Assembly (NCBI GenBank): GCA_041397305.1
Contig: JAWKWX010000003.1
Coordinates: 248,001 to 312,000, forward strand
Reading direction: 5' to 3'
DNA: 64,000 nucleotides
Source of the DNA: TMP-24 sp041397305
Lineage (GTDB): Bacteria > Pseudomonadota > Alphaproteobacteria > Rhodobacterales > Rhodobacteraceae
A program made the translations under genes and the position numbers. This document shows, piece after piece, positions 1 through 8,828 of this stretch; the first letter of the stretch is position 1; each line of letters opens with the position of its first letter. The notes under the pieces are model-generated. The model did not search any database and had not been told where the DNA came from. It saw nothing but the letters and a program-made list of their open reading frames with translations.

Positions 1-761
1 GGCACCGAGACGAGCGCGGTTTCCATCTCGATGAAGCTGGTTTCCGGCGCCTCTGCCAGCGCACGCTCGGCCGCGCGCTGGTCCTCAAGGCTCGCGAAGG
101 CCGCGTTCACCTGACCCACGTCCAGCGACAGGCCCCGGATCGTGCCGTCGCCTTCCAGCGTCGTCCAGTCCTGCGCGGCGGTGGCTTCTGGATTGATCTC
201 GAACCGCGGGCCGGCCGCCTTCGCCTCGGGCGCGAGCCCGCCGAGGCCCAGCGCGCGCGCCACCTTCAGGCCGGAGCGCACGATGGAATCGTCGATCACC
301 ATGACCGTGACCGTGGCGCCCGAGATGATGTCCACGTCATGCGACGTGCCGCCCGATTGCGCCTCGGCGACCAGATCGAGCCCGACGTAGCTGGCGGCGA
401 GCGCCTTCACCTTGGCGTCGGGAATGCCAATGAGGACGATCGGTTCGGAATGCTTGACCAGCGCAACGCCTGTGACCTTCGCGTCCAGGTCGATGGCGAC
501 CATCGTATGGATCGGCTTGCCGGAATAGCCGGTCGTGCCGACGAAATCCGAGGTGACGAAGGCCCAGCCGATGGTCTCGCCGCCCCTGAGGACCGGTGCC
601 ACTGCCAGATCGTCGCGGATCGCGCCGAACCCGTCGGCGCCCTCCACCAGGTCGCCTGCGGCGACCTCGGGCAGATATTTGGCCAGCACCGGCTCCGCCG
701 CGGCGGGAAGCACGGCGAGCCAGAAGACGGCAAGCGACAGAAGGAAACGGAGGTATTTCAT
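1..761 (-). CDS. nosR: NosR, nitrous oxide reductase expression/electron-transfer flavoprotein (5' part only)
   Basis: The first about 253 residues are inside the window; the rest lies beyond base 1. A signal peptide (residues 1 to about 22, ending AAA-E) is followed by a periplasmic FMN-binding domain. The covalent-flavin motif S-G-A-T is visible at residues 147-150, with T150 the expected FMN attachment site. NosR is a polytopic membrane flavo-iron-sulfur protein needed for nosZ expression and for electron supply to N2O reductase; its membrane and ferredoxin-like parts would lie off the window. The ATG overlaps the stop of the upstream DUF2946-like gene (ATGA), so the two are translationally coupled. 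The presence of nosR implies that nosZDFYL continue to the left. Confidence 0.9.
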   Translation of the reverse strand, partial: MKYLRFLLSLAVFWLAVLPAAAEPVLAKYLPEVAAGDLVEGADGFGAIRDDLAVAPVLRGGETIGWAFVTSDFVGTTGYSGKPIHTMVAIDLDAKVTGVALVKHSEPIVLIGIPDAKVKALAASYVGLDLVAEAQSGGTSHDVDIISGATVTVMVIDDSIVRSGLKVARALGLGGLAPEAKAAGPRFEINPEATAAQDWTTLEGDGTIRGLSLDVGQVNAAFASLEDQRAAERALAEAPETSFIEMETALVSV

Positions 762-1249
762 CTCGGGGCGCCCTTGGAAAGCCGCCCGGAGGGGGCCGCA
801 GGCAAGGCGCCCGCGTGACCCTTGGCAAAGCCCAAGGCAGACAGATCAGGAAGTGGGGATGGGGGTCCGCGCGCCGTCGCACGGCGTCCGGACCGGGTGG
901 ATGCGCGCCAGCCCGCCATGCGCCAGCCAAGGCGGTGCCGGGAATTGCGGCGGGCGATCGGTGAGGAAGCGGCAAGGATCGCGCCCTGCCCGGCCATCAG
1001 GCATTTCGGGCATTCCCGGCAATCCTTCGTCGGTTGCGCGGGTGCGCCCGAGGAATCGAGCCAGACCGTCCTGCTGCCGCCATCCGCGCAGATCTCGAAC
1101 GCGGTCGCGCCTGCGGCAGACCCGGCATGCGGCAGACCCGCAAGCCCGAGGCCAAGCACAAGAAGCAGGATCAGGCACAGGCTCAAGCACTGGCGCCCAT
1201 AGCCGACCTGTCCGGCCGTCGGGCTGATTGTCCATGCCAGGGGGCGCAT
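758..1249 (-). CDS. DUF2946-like small cysteine-containing membrane protein upstream of nosR
   Basis: This 163-residue protein has one N-terminal hydrophobic segment (about residues 22-42), then a short exported region with C54 and a C-x2-C-x2-C cluster at C77, C80 and C83. This arrangement resembles DUF2946 proteins, which are often found near copper-handling genes. The tail after about residue 95 is Arg/Pro/Ser rich and looks low-complexity, so the true C-terminus may matter little. The stop overlaps the nosR start by 4 nt, which supports co-transcription with the nos genes. A metal-binding or copper-delivery role for NosZ maturation is plausible but only inferred. The family call rests on memory of the cysteine spacing, not on a search. 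Confidence 0.6.
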   Translation of the reverse strand: MRPLAWTISPTAGQVGYGRQCLSLCLILLLVLGLGLAGLPHAGSAAGATAFEICADGGSRTVWLDSSGAPAQPTKDCRECPKCLMAGQGAILAASSPIARRNSRHRLGWRMAGWRASTRSGRRATARGPPSPLPDLSALGFAKGHAGALPAAPSGRLSKGAPR

Positions 1250-1341
1250 GAGCCGCTCGCTTCGTTCGGTTCTCGCCGCGGCCGCACCACGCGCCGCAGC
1301 ATTCTCGGCCCGACTGATGCGCCGCAGCGCAGCGACGCGCC

Positions 1342-1355
1342 TTGATCTAAGTCAT
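1342..1355 (-). promoter_or_regulatory. FNR/NNR-type binding box upstream of the nos genes
   Basis: The plus strand reads TTGAT-ctaa-GTCAT; the minus strand reads ATGAC-ttag-ATCAA. This is close to the FNR/NnrR consensus TTGAT-N4-ATCAA, with one perfect and one partial half-site. It lies about 93 bp upstream of the DUF2946-like start, a normal distance for an activator of the nos genes. Control of nos operons by oxygen- or NO-sensing Crp/Fnr proteins is well established. Occupancy here is inference. Confidence 0.5.
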
Positions 1356-1470
1356 GTCCGGTCGTTTTCGTCTTGCCGGGCCGAAAAGCCCGCGCGACGG
1401 GCGCACGGGACGCGCACGGCGGGACCTACGGCGGCGGGCGCCGGTCAAACACTGCTGAAGTCTTTCGCCC

Positions 1471-2310
1471 TCAGGCGCCGTGGCGCATCGGGTCGGCGGG
1501 ATAGACGCCCAGAAGCTTCATGTAGGAGGTGAAATATTTCAGCTCCTCCAGCGCCCGCTGGACGTTGGCATCGTCGGGGTGGCCCTCGATGTCGGCATAG
1601 AACTGCGTGGCAGAGAAAACGCCGTCGACCATGTAGCTTTCAAGCTTTGTCATGTTCACGCCATTGGTCGCGAACCCGCCCATCGCCTTGTAAAGCGCCG
1701 CCGGGATGTTGCGGACCCGGAAGACGAACGAGGTCATCATCCCGTCCCCGCCGCGCCGCTTCAGGTCCGGCTCGCGCGCCATCACGAGAAAACGCGTGGT
1801 ATTGTTCGACTTGTCCTCGATATGGCGGGCCAGAACCTCCAGCCCGTAGATTTCGCCCGCCAGTTCCGACGCGAGTGCCGCGAGCTTCGGATCGGCCAGC
1901 TCGCTGACATGGCGGGCCGATCCGGCCGTATCGGCGCCGGTGACGGGGCGGATGCCATGGCTCTTCATGAAGCCCCTGCATTGGCCCAGAAGCACGGTAT
2001 GGCTCATCGCGCCCTCGACGTCCTCCAGCCGCGTCCCCGGAACCGCCAGCAGGTTGATATGGACGCGCACGAAGGCTTCGTCGACGATATGCAGGCCGCT
2101 TTCCGGCAGCAGGTGATGGATGTCGGCCACCCGCCCGTAGGTCGAGTTCTCGACCGGCAGCATGGCAAGGTCGGCATCGCCCCGGCGGCAGGCCTCGATC
2201 GCGTCCTCGAAGGTCGCGCAGGGCAGCGCCTCCATCTCTGGCCGGGCCTGGCGGCAGGCCTGATGCGAGTAGGCTCCCGGCTCTCCCTGGAAGGCAATGC
2301 GACCCTTCAT
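1471..2310 (-). CDS. pheA: Prephenate dehydratase
   Basis: This 279-residue enzyme converts prephenate to phenylpyruvate in phenylalanine biosynthesis. It is a stand-alone dehydratase without a chorismate mutase domain. The catalytic domain has the E-N-S motif (residues 54-56) and the conserved T-R-F motif (172-174). A C-terminal ACT regulatory domain covers about residues 193-270 and normally mediates inhibition by phenylalanine. The ATG at 2310 was chosen because it begins the conserved G-R-I-A-F-Q-G-E-P-G-A-Y-S sequence; the frame stays open further upstream but encodes nothing conserved there. The gene is divergent from cycM. Confidence 0.95.
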   Translation of the reverse strand: MKGRIAFQGEPGAYSHQACRQARPEMEALPCATFEDAIEACRRGDADLAMLPVENSTYGRVADIHHLLPESGLHIVDEAFVRVHINLLAVPGTRLEDVEGAMSHTVLLGQCRGFMKSHGIRPVTGADTAGSARHVSELADPKLAALASELAGEIYGLEVLARHIEDKSNNTTRFLVMAREPDLKRRGGDGMMTSFVFRVRNIPAALYKAMGGFATNGVNMTKLESYMVDGVFSATQFYADIEGHPDDANVQRALEELKYFTSYMKLLGVYPADPMRHGA

Positions 2311-2441
2311 CCCGTTCCCTCGCTGATACTGTACGGACACGCGGCCCCGAAAAGGGCAATTCGCCGCGCTAACTATACCTTGATCCCCGGAGGGGGAAGC
2401 GGATAGATAGCCCGCAAACCAGCCAAGACCCGAGGCGCGAC

Positions 2442-2969
2442 ATGTTCGACACGATGACTGTAACGAAGGCCGGCGGCGCGCTCTGCGGTGCCTTCCTGAT
2501 CTTCCTTCTGGGCAAATGGGCGGCAGAGACGCTCTATCATACCGGGGTCGAGGGCCATGGCGGCGAGGAAGTGGCGCAGGCCTATTCGATCGACACCGGC
2601 GCCGAAGGCGGCGGCGAGGCATCGGCGGCCGAGGCTGGCCCCGATTTCGCGACCGTCTTTGCAGCGGCCGATGCGGCAGCGGGCGAGAAGACATTCGGCA
2701 AGTGCAAGGCCTGCCACAAGGTCGACGGCACGAACGGCACCGGCCCGCATCTGGATGGCGTCGTCGGCCGCGCGGTGGCGAGCGTCGACGGATTCAGCTA
2801 TTCCGACGCGCTCAAGGGTCTCGGCGGCACCTGGGAACCCGACCATCTGAACGAGTTCCTGACCAGCCCCAAGGGCTATGCACCGGGCACCAAGATGTCC
2901 TTCGCGGGCCTGCCGAAGATCGAGGACCGTGCGAACGTGATCGCCTATCTCAAGAGCCTCGGCGGCTGA
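2442..2969 (+). CDS. cycM: Membrane-anchored c-type cytochrome (CycM / cytochrome c552, cy type)
   Basis: This 175-residue protein has an N-terminal transmembrane anchor (about residues 11-25), an Ala/Gly/Glu-rich flexible linker (about 34-68) and a class I cytochrome c domain. The haem-binding motif C-K-A-C-H is at residues 88-92, and the likely axial methionine is M152 in the T-K-M-S-F context. Proteins of this layout, Paracoccus c552 and Rhodobacter cy, carry electrons from the bc1 complex to the aa3 or cbb3 oxidases while staying attached to the cytoplasmic membrane. The petABC operon for its electron donor lies about 30 kb away. A strong terminator follows the gene. Confidence 0.93.
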   Translation: MFDTMTVTKAGGALCGAFLIFLLGKWAAETLYHTGVEGHGGEEVAQAYSIDTGAEGGGEASAAEAGPDFATVFAAADAAAGEKTFGKCKACHKVDGTNGTGPHLDGVVGRAVASVDGFSYSDALKGLGGTWEPDHLNEFLTSPKGYAPGTKMSFAGLPKIEDRANVIAYLKSLGG

Positions 2970-2993
2970 TCGCCGGTGCCGGATGGAATCCCG

Positions 2994-3017
2994 GGCCGCC
3001 CCTTGGGGCGGCCTTTT
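2994..3017 (+). terminator. Rho-independent terminator after cycM
   Basis: A perfect 9-bp stem, GGCCGCCCC / GGGGCGGCC, with a TT loop is followed directly by TTTTCTTTTC. It separates cycM from the downstream peptide-transporter operon. Confidence 0.9.
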
Positions 3018-3101
3018 CTTTTCACGCCCCGATCACCCCAACGCGACTTGATGACGAGGGCCGCACCGGTCTAGCTTGAGACAAAGCAACGGAGATCGCC
3101 C

Positions 3102-4997
3102 ATGTCCAAAAGCGCCAGCCTGCCCCTCGTCTCGGACAACCGGCTGCGCAATTTCTGGGCGGGGTCGCTGTTCGCCGGGGCGGCTTTGCTGCTGGCCGTG
3201 GGTATGGCGCGGGCCGAGGAAGAGATCATCACCTCGCATGCGATCACCACCTTCGGCGACCCGCCGAAATACGGGCCGGATTTCCAGCATCTGGATTATG
3301 TGAACCCCGATGCACCGAAGGGCGGCGAGATTGCGCTGTCCTGGATTGGAAGCTTCGACAGTTTCAATCCCTATTCCGAAAAGGGCACATCGGCCGTCCT
3401 TGCCACTATCGGCTATGAAGACATGATGACCGACACATCGGACGAGATCGGATCGCTTTACTGCCTGATCTGTTCGACCATCGAATATCCGAAGGACAAG
3501 AGCTGGGTCATCTTCAACATGCGTCCCGAGGCGAAATTCTCGGATGGCTCGCCCTTGACTGCCGATGACGTGCTTTTCACGTACGAGCTTTTCCTGAAGG
3601 ATGGCCTGCCCTCCTTCTCGACCGTACTGGGTCAGGCTGTCGAGGGGGTAGAGGTTCTTGACCCGCATCGGGTGAAATACACGTTCAAGGCGCACAGCCC
3701 GGTGCGCGACCGGATCCAGACGGCAGGCGGCATGCCGGTGATGTCGAAGAAATGGTACACGGACACCGGCGCGAAGCTTGACGAATCCCGGCTGGACCCC
3801 GGCATCGGTTCGGGCCCCTACAAGCTTGACCATTACGACATCAACCAGCGCGTGGTCTACAAGCGGAACCCCGACTATTGGGGCAAGGACCTGCCGATCA
3901 ACCGCGGCCGCTACAACTTCGACACGATCCGGGTGGAGTATTTCGGCGATCCGACCGCGGCCTTCGAAGGGTTCAAGTCGGGCGCCTTCACCTTCCGCGA
4001 CGAAAATTCCTCGAAATTCTGGGCGACCTCGTACGATTTCCCGGCGATCCAGAAGGGCTGGGTCAGGAAAGAGGAAATCCACCACGGCAATATCGCCAAC
4101 GGCCAGTCCTTCGTCTTCAACATGCGGCGCGACAAGTTCAAGGATGTGCGCGTGCGCGAGGCGATCGGGCTGATGTTCAACTTCGAATGGTCGAACCAGA
4201 CGCTGTTCTACGGTCTTTATGCCCGCATCAATTCCTTCTGGGAAAACAGCGAACTGGCAGCGACCGGCCTGCCCTCGCCCGAGGAACTGGCGATCCTCGA
4301 GCCCTACAGGGACAAGCTGCCCCCGGGCGTTCTGGATCAGGAACCGGTGATGGCGCCGGTTTCGGGCGACAAGCAGCTTGACCGCGGCAACCTGCGCAAG
4401 GCCTCTGCCCTTCTCGACGAGGCGGGCTGGACGGTCGGTGACGACGGCAAGCGGCGCAATGCCAAGGGCGAAGTGCTGCGCGTCGAATTCCTGGAAAACG
4501 ACGATGCCTTCGACCGGATCATCAACCCGTTCATCGAGAATCTGACGAAGCTCGGGGTCGACGCGATCATCGACCATGTCGACACGTCGCAATTCACCGA
4601 CCGCAGCCGCAAGTTCGACTTCGACATGATGACCGACCAGTTCCCCACCGGCTATGAACCGGGCGCGGGCCTGCGCCAGTATTTCGGCAGCGAGGGGGTG
4701 GATGATGTCTTCAACACCCCGGGCCTTGCCGACCCGACGGTGGATGCGCTGATCACCAGGGTGCTGGAGGCCGACACCAAGGCAAAGCTCACTCCGGCGG
4801 TCAAGGCGCTGGACCGGGTTCTCAGGGCGATCCGGTTCTGGGTGCCGCAATGGTACAAGGACAAATACACCGTCGCCTATTACGACATGTTCGAGCGGCC
4901 CGAGAAAATGCCGCCCTACGGGCGTGGCGAACTGGACTTCTGGTGGTATAACCCCGAAAAGGCCGAGGCGCTGAAAGCCGCCGGGGCCTTCAGATAG
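3102..4997 (+). CDS. yejA: Periplasmic peptide-binding protein of a YejABEF-type ABC transporter
   Basis: This 631-residue family 5 extracellular solute-binding protein has a signal peptide (about residues 1-38, cleavage near A-R-A). The body shows typical family 5 sequence such as the F-S-D-G-S-P-L-T-A-D-D-V segment, and it matches the size of YejA. In enterobacteria YejABEF imports oligopeptides and microcin C-like peptides. It is first of four genes in the order binding protein, permease, permease, fused ATPase, which is the yej arrangement. The ATG at 3102 has a GGAG ribosome binding site 7 nt upstream. Exact substrate specificity cannot be read from the sequence. Confidence 0.92.
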   Translation: MSKSASLPLVSDNRLRNFWAGSLFAGAALLLAVGMARAEEEIITSHAITTFGDPPKYGPDFQHLDYVNPDAPKGGEIALSWIGSFDSFNPYSEKGTSAVLATIGYEDMMTDTSDEIGSLYCLICSTIEYPKDKSWVIFNMRPEAKFSDGSPLTADDVLFTYELFLKDGLPSFSTVLGQAVEGVEVLDPHRVKYTFKAHSPVRDRIQTAGGMPVMSKKWYTDTGAKLDESRLDPGIGSGPYKLDHYDINQRVVYKRNPDYWGKDLPINRGRYNFDTIRVEYFGDPTAAFEGFKSGAFTFRDENSSKFWATSYDFPAIQKGWVRKEEIHHGNIANGQSFVFNMRRDKFKDVRVREAIGLMFNFEWSNQTLFYGLYARINSFWENSELAATGLPSPEELAILEPYRDKLPPGVLDQEPVMAPVSGDKQLDRGNLRKASALLDEAGWTVGDDGKRRNAKGEVLRVEFLENDDAFDRIINPFIENLTKLGVDAIIDHVDTSQFTDRSRKFDFDMMTDQFPTGYEPGAGLRQYFGSEGVDDVFNTPGLADPTVDALITRVLEADTKAKLTPAVKALDRVLRAIRFWVPQWYKDKYTVAYYDMFERPEKMPPYGRGELDFWWYNPEKAEALKAAGAFR

Positions 4998-5038
4998 GCG
5001 CCGGACAAGGCGCGGACCGGGGAAAGAGCAGCGGATAG

Positions 5039-6127
5039 ATGGGCGCCTATATCCTGCGCAGGTTGCTTCTGACGATTCCGACGCTGATCGGGATCATGCT
5101 GGTGAATTTCACCCTGACCCAGTTCGTGCCCGGCGGGCCGATCGAGCAGATGATCGCCAAGGTCCAGGGCCAGGGCGATGTGCTGAAATCGGTGACCGGC
5201 GGCTCGGGTGCCGACGCCGGGATCGAGGATACGATCGGCGACGAGAAATATGTGGGCGCCCGCGGCCTGCCGCCCGAATTCATCGCAAAGCTCGAAAAGC
5301 AGTACGGGTTCGACAAGCCCGCGTACGTCCGCTTTTTCGACATGATGGGCAAATATCTGCGCTTCGACTTCGGCGAAAGCTATTTCCGCTCGATCTCGGT
5401 CATCGACCTTGTGATGGAAAAGCTGCCGGTCTCGATCTCGCTCGGCCTCTGGTCGACGCTTCTGGCCTATCTCGTCTCGATCCCGCTGGGCATTCGCAAG
5501 GCGGTCAGGGACGGCACGCCGTTCGACACCTGGACCTCGGGCGCGATCATCGTGGGCTATGCGATCCCGGGCTTCCTGTTCGCGGTCCTCCTGATCGTCC
5601 TTTTCGCGGGTGGCAGCTACTGGAAAATCTTCCCCTTGCGCGGCCTGACCTCGGACAATTGGGACGATCTGGGCCTGCTGGCCAAGATCGGGGATTACTT
5701 CTGGCACATCACGCTTCCCACGATCGCCATGACCATCTCGGGCTTCGCCACGCTGACGCTGCTGACGAAGAACAGCTTCCTTGACGAGATCAACAAGCAA
5801 TATGTGGTGACCGCGCGCGCCAAGGGGCTGAGCGAGGGGCGCGTGCTTTACGGCCATGTCTTCCGCAATGCGATGCTTCTGGTGATCGCGGGCTTTCCGG
5901 CGCTGATCATCTCGGTCCTTTTCGGCGGCGGGCTGCTGATCGAGGTTCTCTTCTCGCTCGACGGGCTTGGCCGCATGGGGTTCGAGGCGGCGGTGCAGCG
6001 CGACTATCCGGTTGTGTTCGGCACGCTCTACACCTTCGGGCTTCTCGGCCTCGTGGTCGGGATCATCAGCGACCTGATGTATGTCGTGGTCGATCCGCGC
6101 ATCGATTTCGAAAGCCGCGCCGGATGA
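5039..6127 (+). CDS. yejB: Peptide ABC transporter permease, YejB type
   Basis: This 362-residue inner-membrane permease begins with the typical DppB/OppB-family start (one transmembrane helix, then a long periplasmic loop to about residue 130). Five more helices follow, and the EAA cytoplasmic loop with R-A-K-G-L-S is near residue 260. The long loop with the Q-G-Q-G-D segment is usual for YejB. Its last codons overlap the next permease gene by 4 nt (ATGA). It should pair with YejE to form the translocation pore for peptides delivered by YejA. Confidence 0.93.
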   Translation: MGAYILRRLLLTIPTLIGIMLVNFTLTQFVPGGPIEQMIAKVQGQGDVLKSVTGGSGADAGIEDTIGDEKYVGARGLPPEFIAKLEKQYGFDKPAYVRFFDMMGKYLRFDFGESYFRSISVIDLVMEKLPVSISLGLWSTLLAYLVSIPLGIRKAVRDGTPFDTWTSGAIIVGYAIPGFLFAVLLIVLFAGGSYWKIFPLRGLTSDNWDDLGLLAKIGDYFWHITLPTIAMTISGFATLTLLTKNSFLDEINKQYVVTARAKGLSEGRVLYGHVFRNAMLLVIAGFPALIISVLFGGGLLIEVLFSLDGLGRMGFEAAVQRDYPVVFGTLYTFGLLGLVVGIISDLMYVVVDPRIDFESRAG

Positions 6128-7230
6128 TTCGTCTTTCGCCCCTCAACCAGCGGCGCCTGCGCAACTTCAAGGCCAACCGCCGCGCCTTCTGGTCGTTCTG
6201 GATCTTTCTCGTGCTCTTTGGCCTGTCGCTTTTCGCCGAAGTGATCGCCAACGAAAAGCCGATCCTCGTGCGCTACAAGGGCGACTGGTTCCTGCCGATC
6301 TACCGCTTCTATCCCGAAACCGCCTTTGGCGGCGATTTCAGGACCGAGGCGGTCTACAAGGACGAGGAGGTCCAGTGCCTGATCCTGTCGGGCGGGCTGC
6401 AGGACTGCTGGGACGATCCCGAGGGCGTCATCGCCGATGCCGCCGATGGCGAGGTCAAGGGGCAAGCGGTCGAGCGGGGCTATATCCTGTGGCCGCCCGT
6501 CCCCTTCAGCTATACCACCGTCGACAATGTCGGGCGCGCACCCTCGCCGCCCGACGCGACCCACTTGCTCGGGACCGACGACACCGCGCGTGACGTGCTG
6601 GCGCGCATCATCTACGGTTTCCGCCTGTCGGTCTTCTATGCGCTGGTCGTCACCACCGGCGCGGCCGCTCTCGGTGTCGCGGCCGGCGCCGTTCAGGGCT
6701 ATTTCGGCGGTCGGACCGACCTCATCTTCCAGCGGATCATCGAGATATGGAGCGGGACACCCACGCTTTATGTCATCATCATCCTTTTCGCGATCCTCGG
6801 GCGATCCTTCTGGCTGCTTGTCGGCCTCTCGATCCTCTTCGGCTGGACGGGTCTCGTGGGCGTGGTGCGGGCGGAGTTCCTGCGCGCGCGGAACTTCGAA
6901 TATGTCCGTGCCGCCCGCGCGCTTGGCGTGCCCGACCGGGTGATCATGTTCCGCCATGTGTTGCCGAACGCGATGGTCGCGACGCTCACTTTCCTGCCCT
7001 TCATGGTCACCGGCGCCATCGGCAGCCTTGCAGCGCTTGATCTTCTGGGCTTCGGCCTGCCCTCGAACCTGCCCTCGCTCGGTGAACTCACCCAGCAGGC
7101 CAAGCAGAACCTGCAGGCGCCCTGGCTTGGCTTCACCGCCTTCTTCACCTTCGCGATCATGCTGTCGCTTCTGGTCTTCATCTTCGAGGGCGTGCGCGAT
7201 GCCTTCGACCCGCGGAAGACCTTCCGATGA
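6124..7230 (+). CDS. yejE: Peptide ABC transporter permease, YejE type
   Basis: This 368-residue DppC/OppC-family permease is longer than average because a large periplasmic insertion (about residues 45-150) follows the first transmembrane helix, as in YejE. Five C-terminal helices contain the EAA loop, seen as A-A-R-A-L-G-V-P near residue 262. It overlaps yejB at its start and yejF at its end, both by ATGA, so the three membrane and ATPase subunits are translationally coupled. Confidence 0.93.
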   Translation: MIRLSPLNQRRLRNFKANRRAFWSFWIFLVLFGLSLFAEVIANEKPILVRYKGDWFLPIYRFYPETAFGGDFRTEAVYKDEEVQCLILSGGLQDCWDDPEGVIADAADGEVKGQAVERGYILWPPVPFSYTTVDNVGRAPSPPDATHLLGTDDTARDVLARIIYGFRLSVFYALVVTTGAAALGVAAGAVQGYFGGRTDLIFQRIIEIWSGTPTLYVIIILFAILGRSFWLLVGLSILFGWTGLVGVVRAEFLRARNFEYVRAARALGVPDRVIMFRHVLPNAMVATLTFLPFMVTGAIGSLAALDLLGFGLPSNLPSLGELTQQAKQNLQAPWLGFTAFFTFAIMLSLLVFIFEGVRDAFDPRKTFR

Positions 7231-8828
7231 CCGCACTTCTGAAGGTCGAGGGGCTGCATGTCAGCTTCCGCCAGGACGGCCGGGTGATCCCCGCCGTGAA
7301 GGGCGTGAGCTTCGAAGTGGCGAAGGGCGAGACTTTGGCCATCGTCGGCGAAAGCGGATCGGGCAAGTCGGTCAGCGCGCTGTCGGTCGTCGGGCTTGTC
7401 AGCGGCAATGCCGAGATCAGCGGCAGCGCGGCCTGGCAGGGGTGCGCGCTTCTGGGCGCGGACGAAGCGGCGCTGCGCCGCGTGCGCGGCAACGAGATCA
7501 GCTTCATCTTCCAGGAGCCGATGACCTCGCTCAATCCGCTCCACACGATCGAGAAGCAGCTGGGCGAAAGCCTCGCGCTGCATCAGGGGGTGACCGGCCC
7601 GGGCGCGCGGGCGCGGATCGTGGAACTTCTGGAAAAGGTCGGCATAGACAATCCGGCCAGCCGTCTGGGCGCCTATCCTCATCAACTGTCGGGTGGCCAG
7701 CGCCAGAGGGTGATGATCGCCATGGCGCTGGCGAACGGGCCGGACCTTCTGATCGCCGACGAACCCACGACAGCGCTCGACGTGACGATCCAGGCACAGA
7801 TCCTCGACCTTCTGGCGGAGTTGAAGGCGCGCGAGGGGCTGTCGATGATCTTCATCAGCCACGACCTCGGCATCGTGCGGCGCATCGCCGACCGGGTGGC
7901 GGTGATGCAGTTGGGCGAGATCGTCGAACAGGGGCCTGTGGCCGATATTTTCAGTAATCCCCAGCATCCCTATACGCAGAAGCTCTTGGCGGCGGAGCCG
8001 CACGGCACACCGGAACCGGTTGCCGCAGATGCGCCCGAGGTGATCCGCACCGAAGGCCTGCGCATCTGGTTCCCGATCGAAAAGGGCTTTCTGAAGCGCG
8101 TCGTCGGCCATGTGAAGGCGGTGAATGCCGCCTCGGTCAGCGTGCGCGCCGGCGAGACCTTGGGGATCGTCGGCGAAAGCGGGTCGGGCAAGACCACGCT
8201 CGCGCTCGGCATCATGCGGCTCATTCCGGCGGACGGGCCGGTGATCTACATGGGGCAGGACATCCGTCAATGGCCCGCCCGTGACCTCAGGCGCCTGCGC
8301 CGCGACATGCAGATCGTCTTCCAGGATCCCTACGGCAGCCTTTCGCCCCGCATGACGGCAGAGGAGATCATCGCCGAAGGCCTGGGCGTACATGGCGTGG
8401 ACCCCGGGCGCGACCGGCGCGAGATGGTGGCCGAGATCATGGCCGAAGTCGGCCTCGACCCGGCGATGATGGGCCGCTATCCGCACGAATTTTCCGGTGG
8501 CCAGCGCCAGCGGATCGCCATCGCCCGCGCGATGATCCTGCGCCCCAAGGTGGTGGTTCTGGACGAACCGACCTCGGCGCTCGACATGACGGTGCAGGTG
8601 CAGATCGTGGAACTGCTGCGCGACCTGCAGCGGCGCCATGAGCTGGCCTATCTCTTCATCAGCCATGATCTGAGGGTTGTCCGGGCCTTGTCGCACCGGA
8701 TCGCGGTCATGCATCGCGGCGATATCGTGGAAAGCGGCACGGGGGCGGAAATCTTCGACAATCCGCAGCATCCCTATACGCAGACCCTGCTTGCCGCCGC
8801 CCTCGCCGACCGGAAGGCCGCCCGATGA
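7227..8828 (+). CDS. yejF: Peptide ABC transporter, fused double ATP-binding subunit (YejF type)
   Basis: This 533-residue protein holds two complete ABC ATPase modules. The first has Walker A G-E-S-G-S-G-K-S near residues 46-53, signature L-S-G-G-Q-R-Q-R and Walker B L-L-I-A-D-E-P. The second repeats these with G-E-S-G-S-G-K-T, F-S-G-G-Q-R-Q-R and V-V-L-D-E-P. The fused arrangement is characteristic of YejF, in contrast to OppD/OppF, which are separate. Both modules look catalytically intact. The last base triplets overlap a glycosyltransferase gene by ATGA. Confidence 0.94.
   Translation: MTALLKVEGLHVSFRQDGRVIPAVKGVSFEVAKGETLAIVGESGSGKSVSALSVVGLVSGNAEISGSAAWQGCALLGADEAALRRVRGNEISFIFQEPMTSLNPLHTIEKQLGESLALHQGVTGPGARARIVELLEKVGIDNPASRLGAYPHQLSGGQRQRVMIAMALANGPDLLIADEPTTALDVTIQAQILDLLAELKAREGLSMIFISHDLGIVRRIADRVAVMQLGEIVEQGPVADIFSNPQHPYTQKLLAAEPHGTPEPVAADAPEVIRTEGLRIWFPIEKGFLKRVVGHVKAVNAASVSVRAGETLGIVGESGSGKTTLALGIMRLIPADGPVIYMGQDIRQWPARDLRRLRRDMQIVFQDPYGSLSPRMTAEEIIAEGLGVHGVDPGRDRREMVAEIMAEVGLDPAMMGRYPHEFSGGQRQRIAIARAMILRPKVVVLDEPTSALDMTVQVQIVELLRDLQRRHELAYLFISHDLRVVRALSHRIAVMHRGDIVESGTGAEIFDNPQHPYTQTLLAAALADRKAAR

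Noticed and set aside
3033..4850. 605-residue open frame on the minus strand
   Set aside because: It is antisense to yejA, which has a signal peptide and family motifs.
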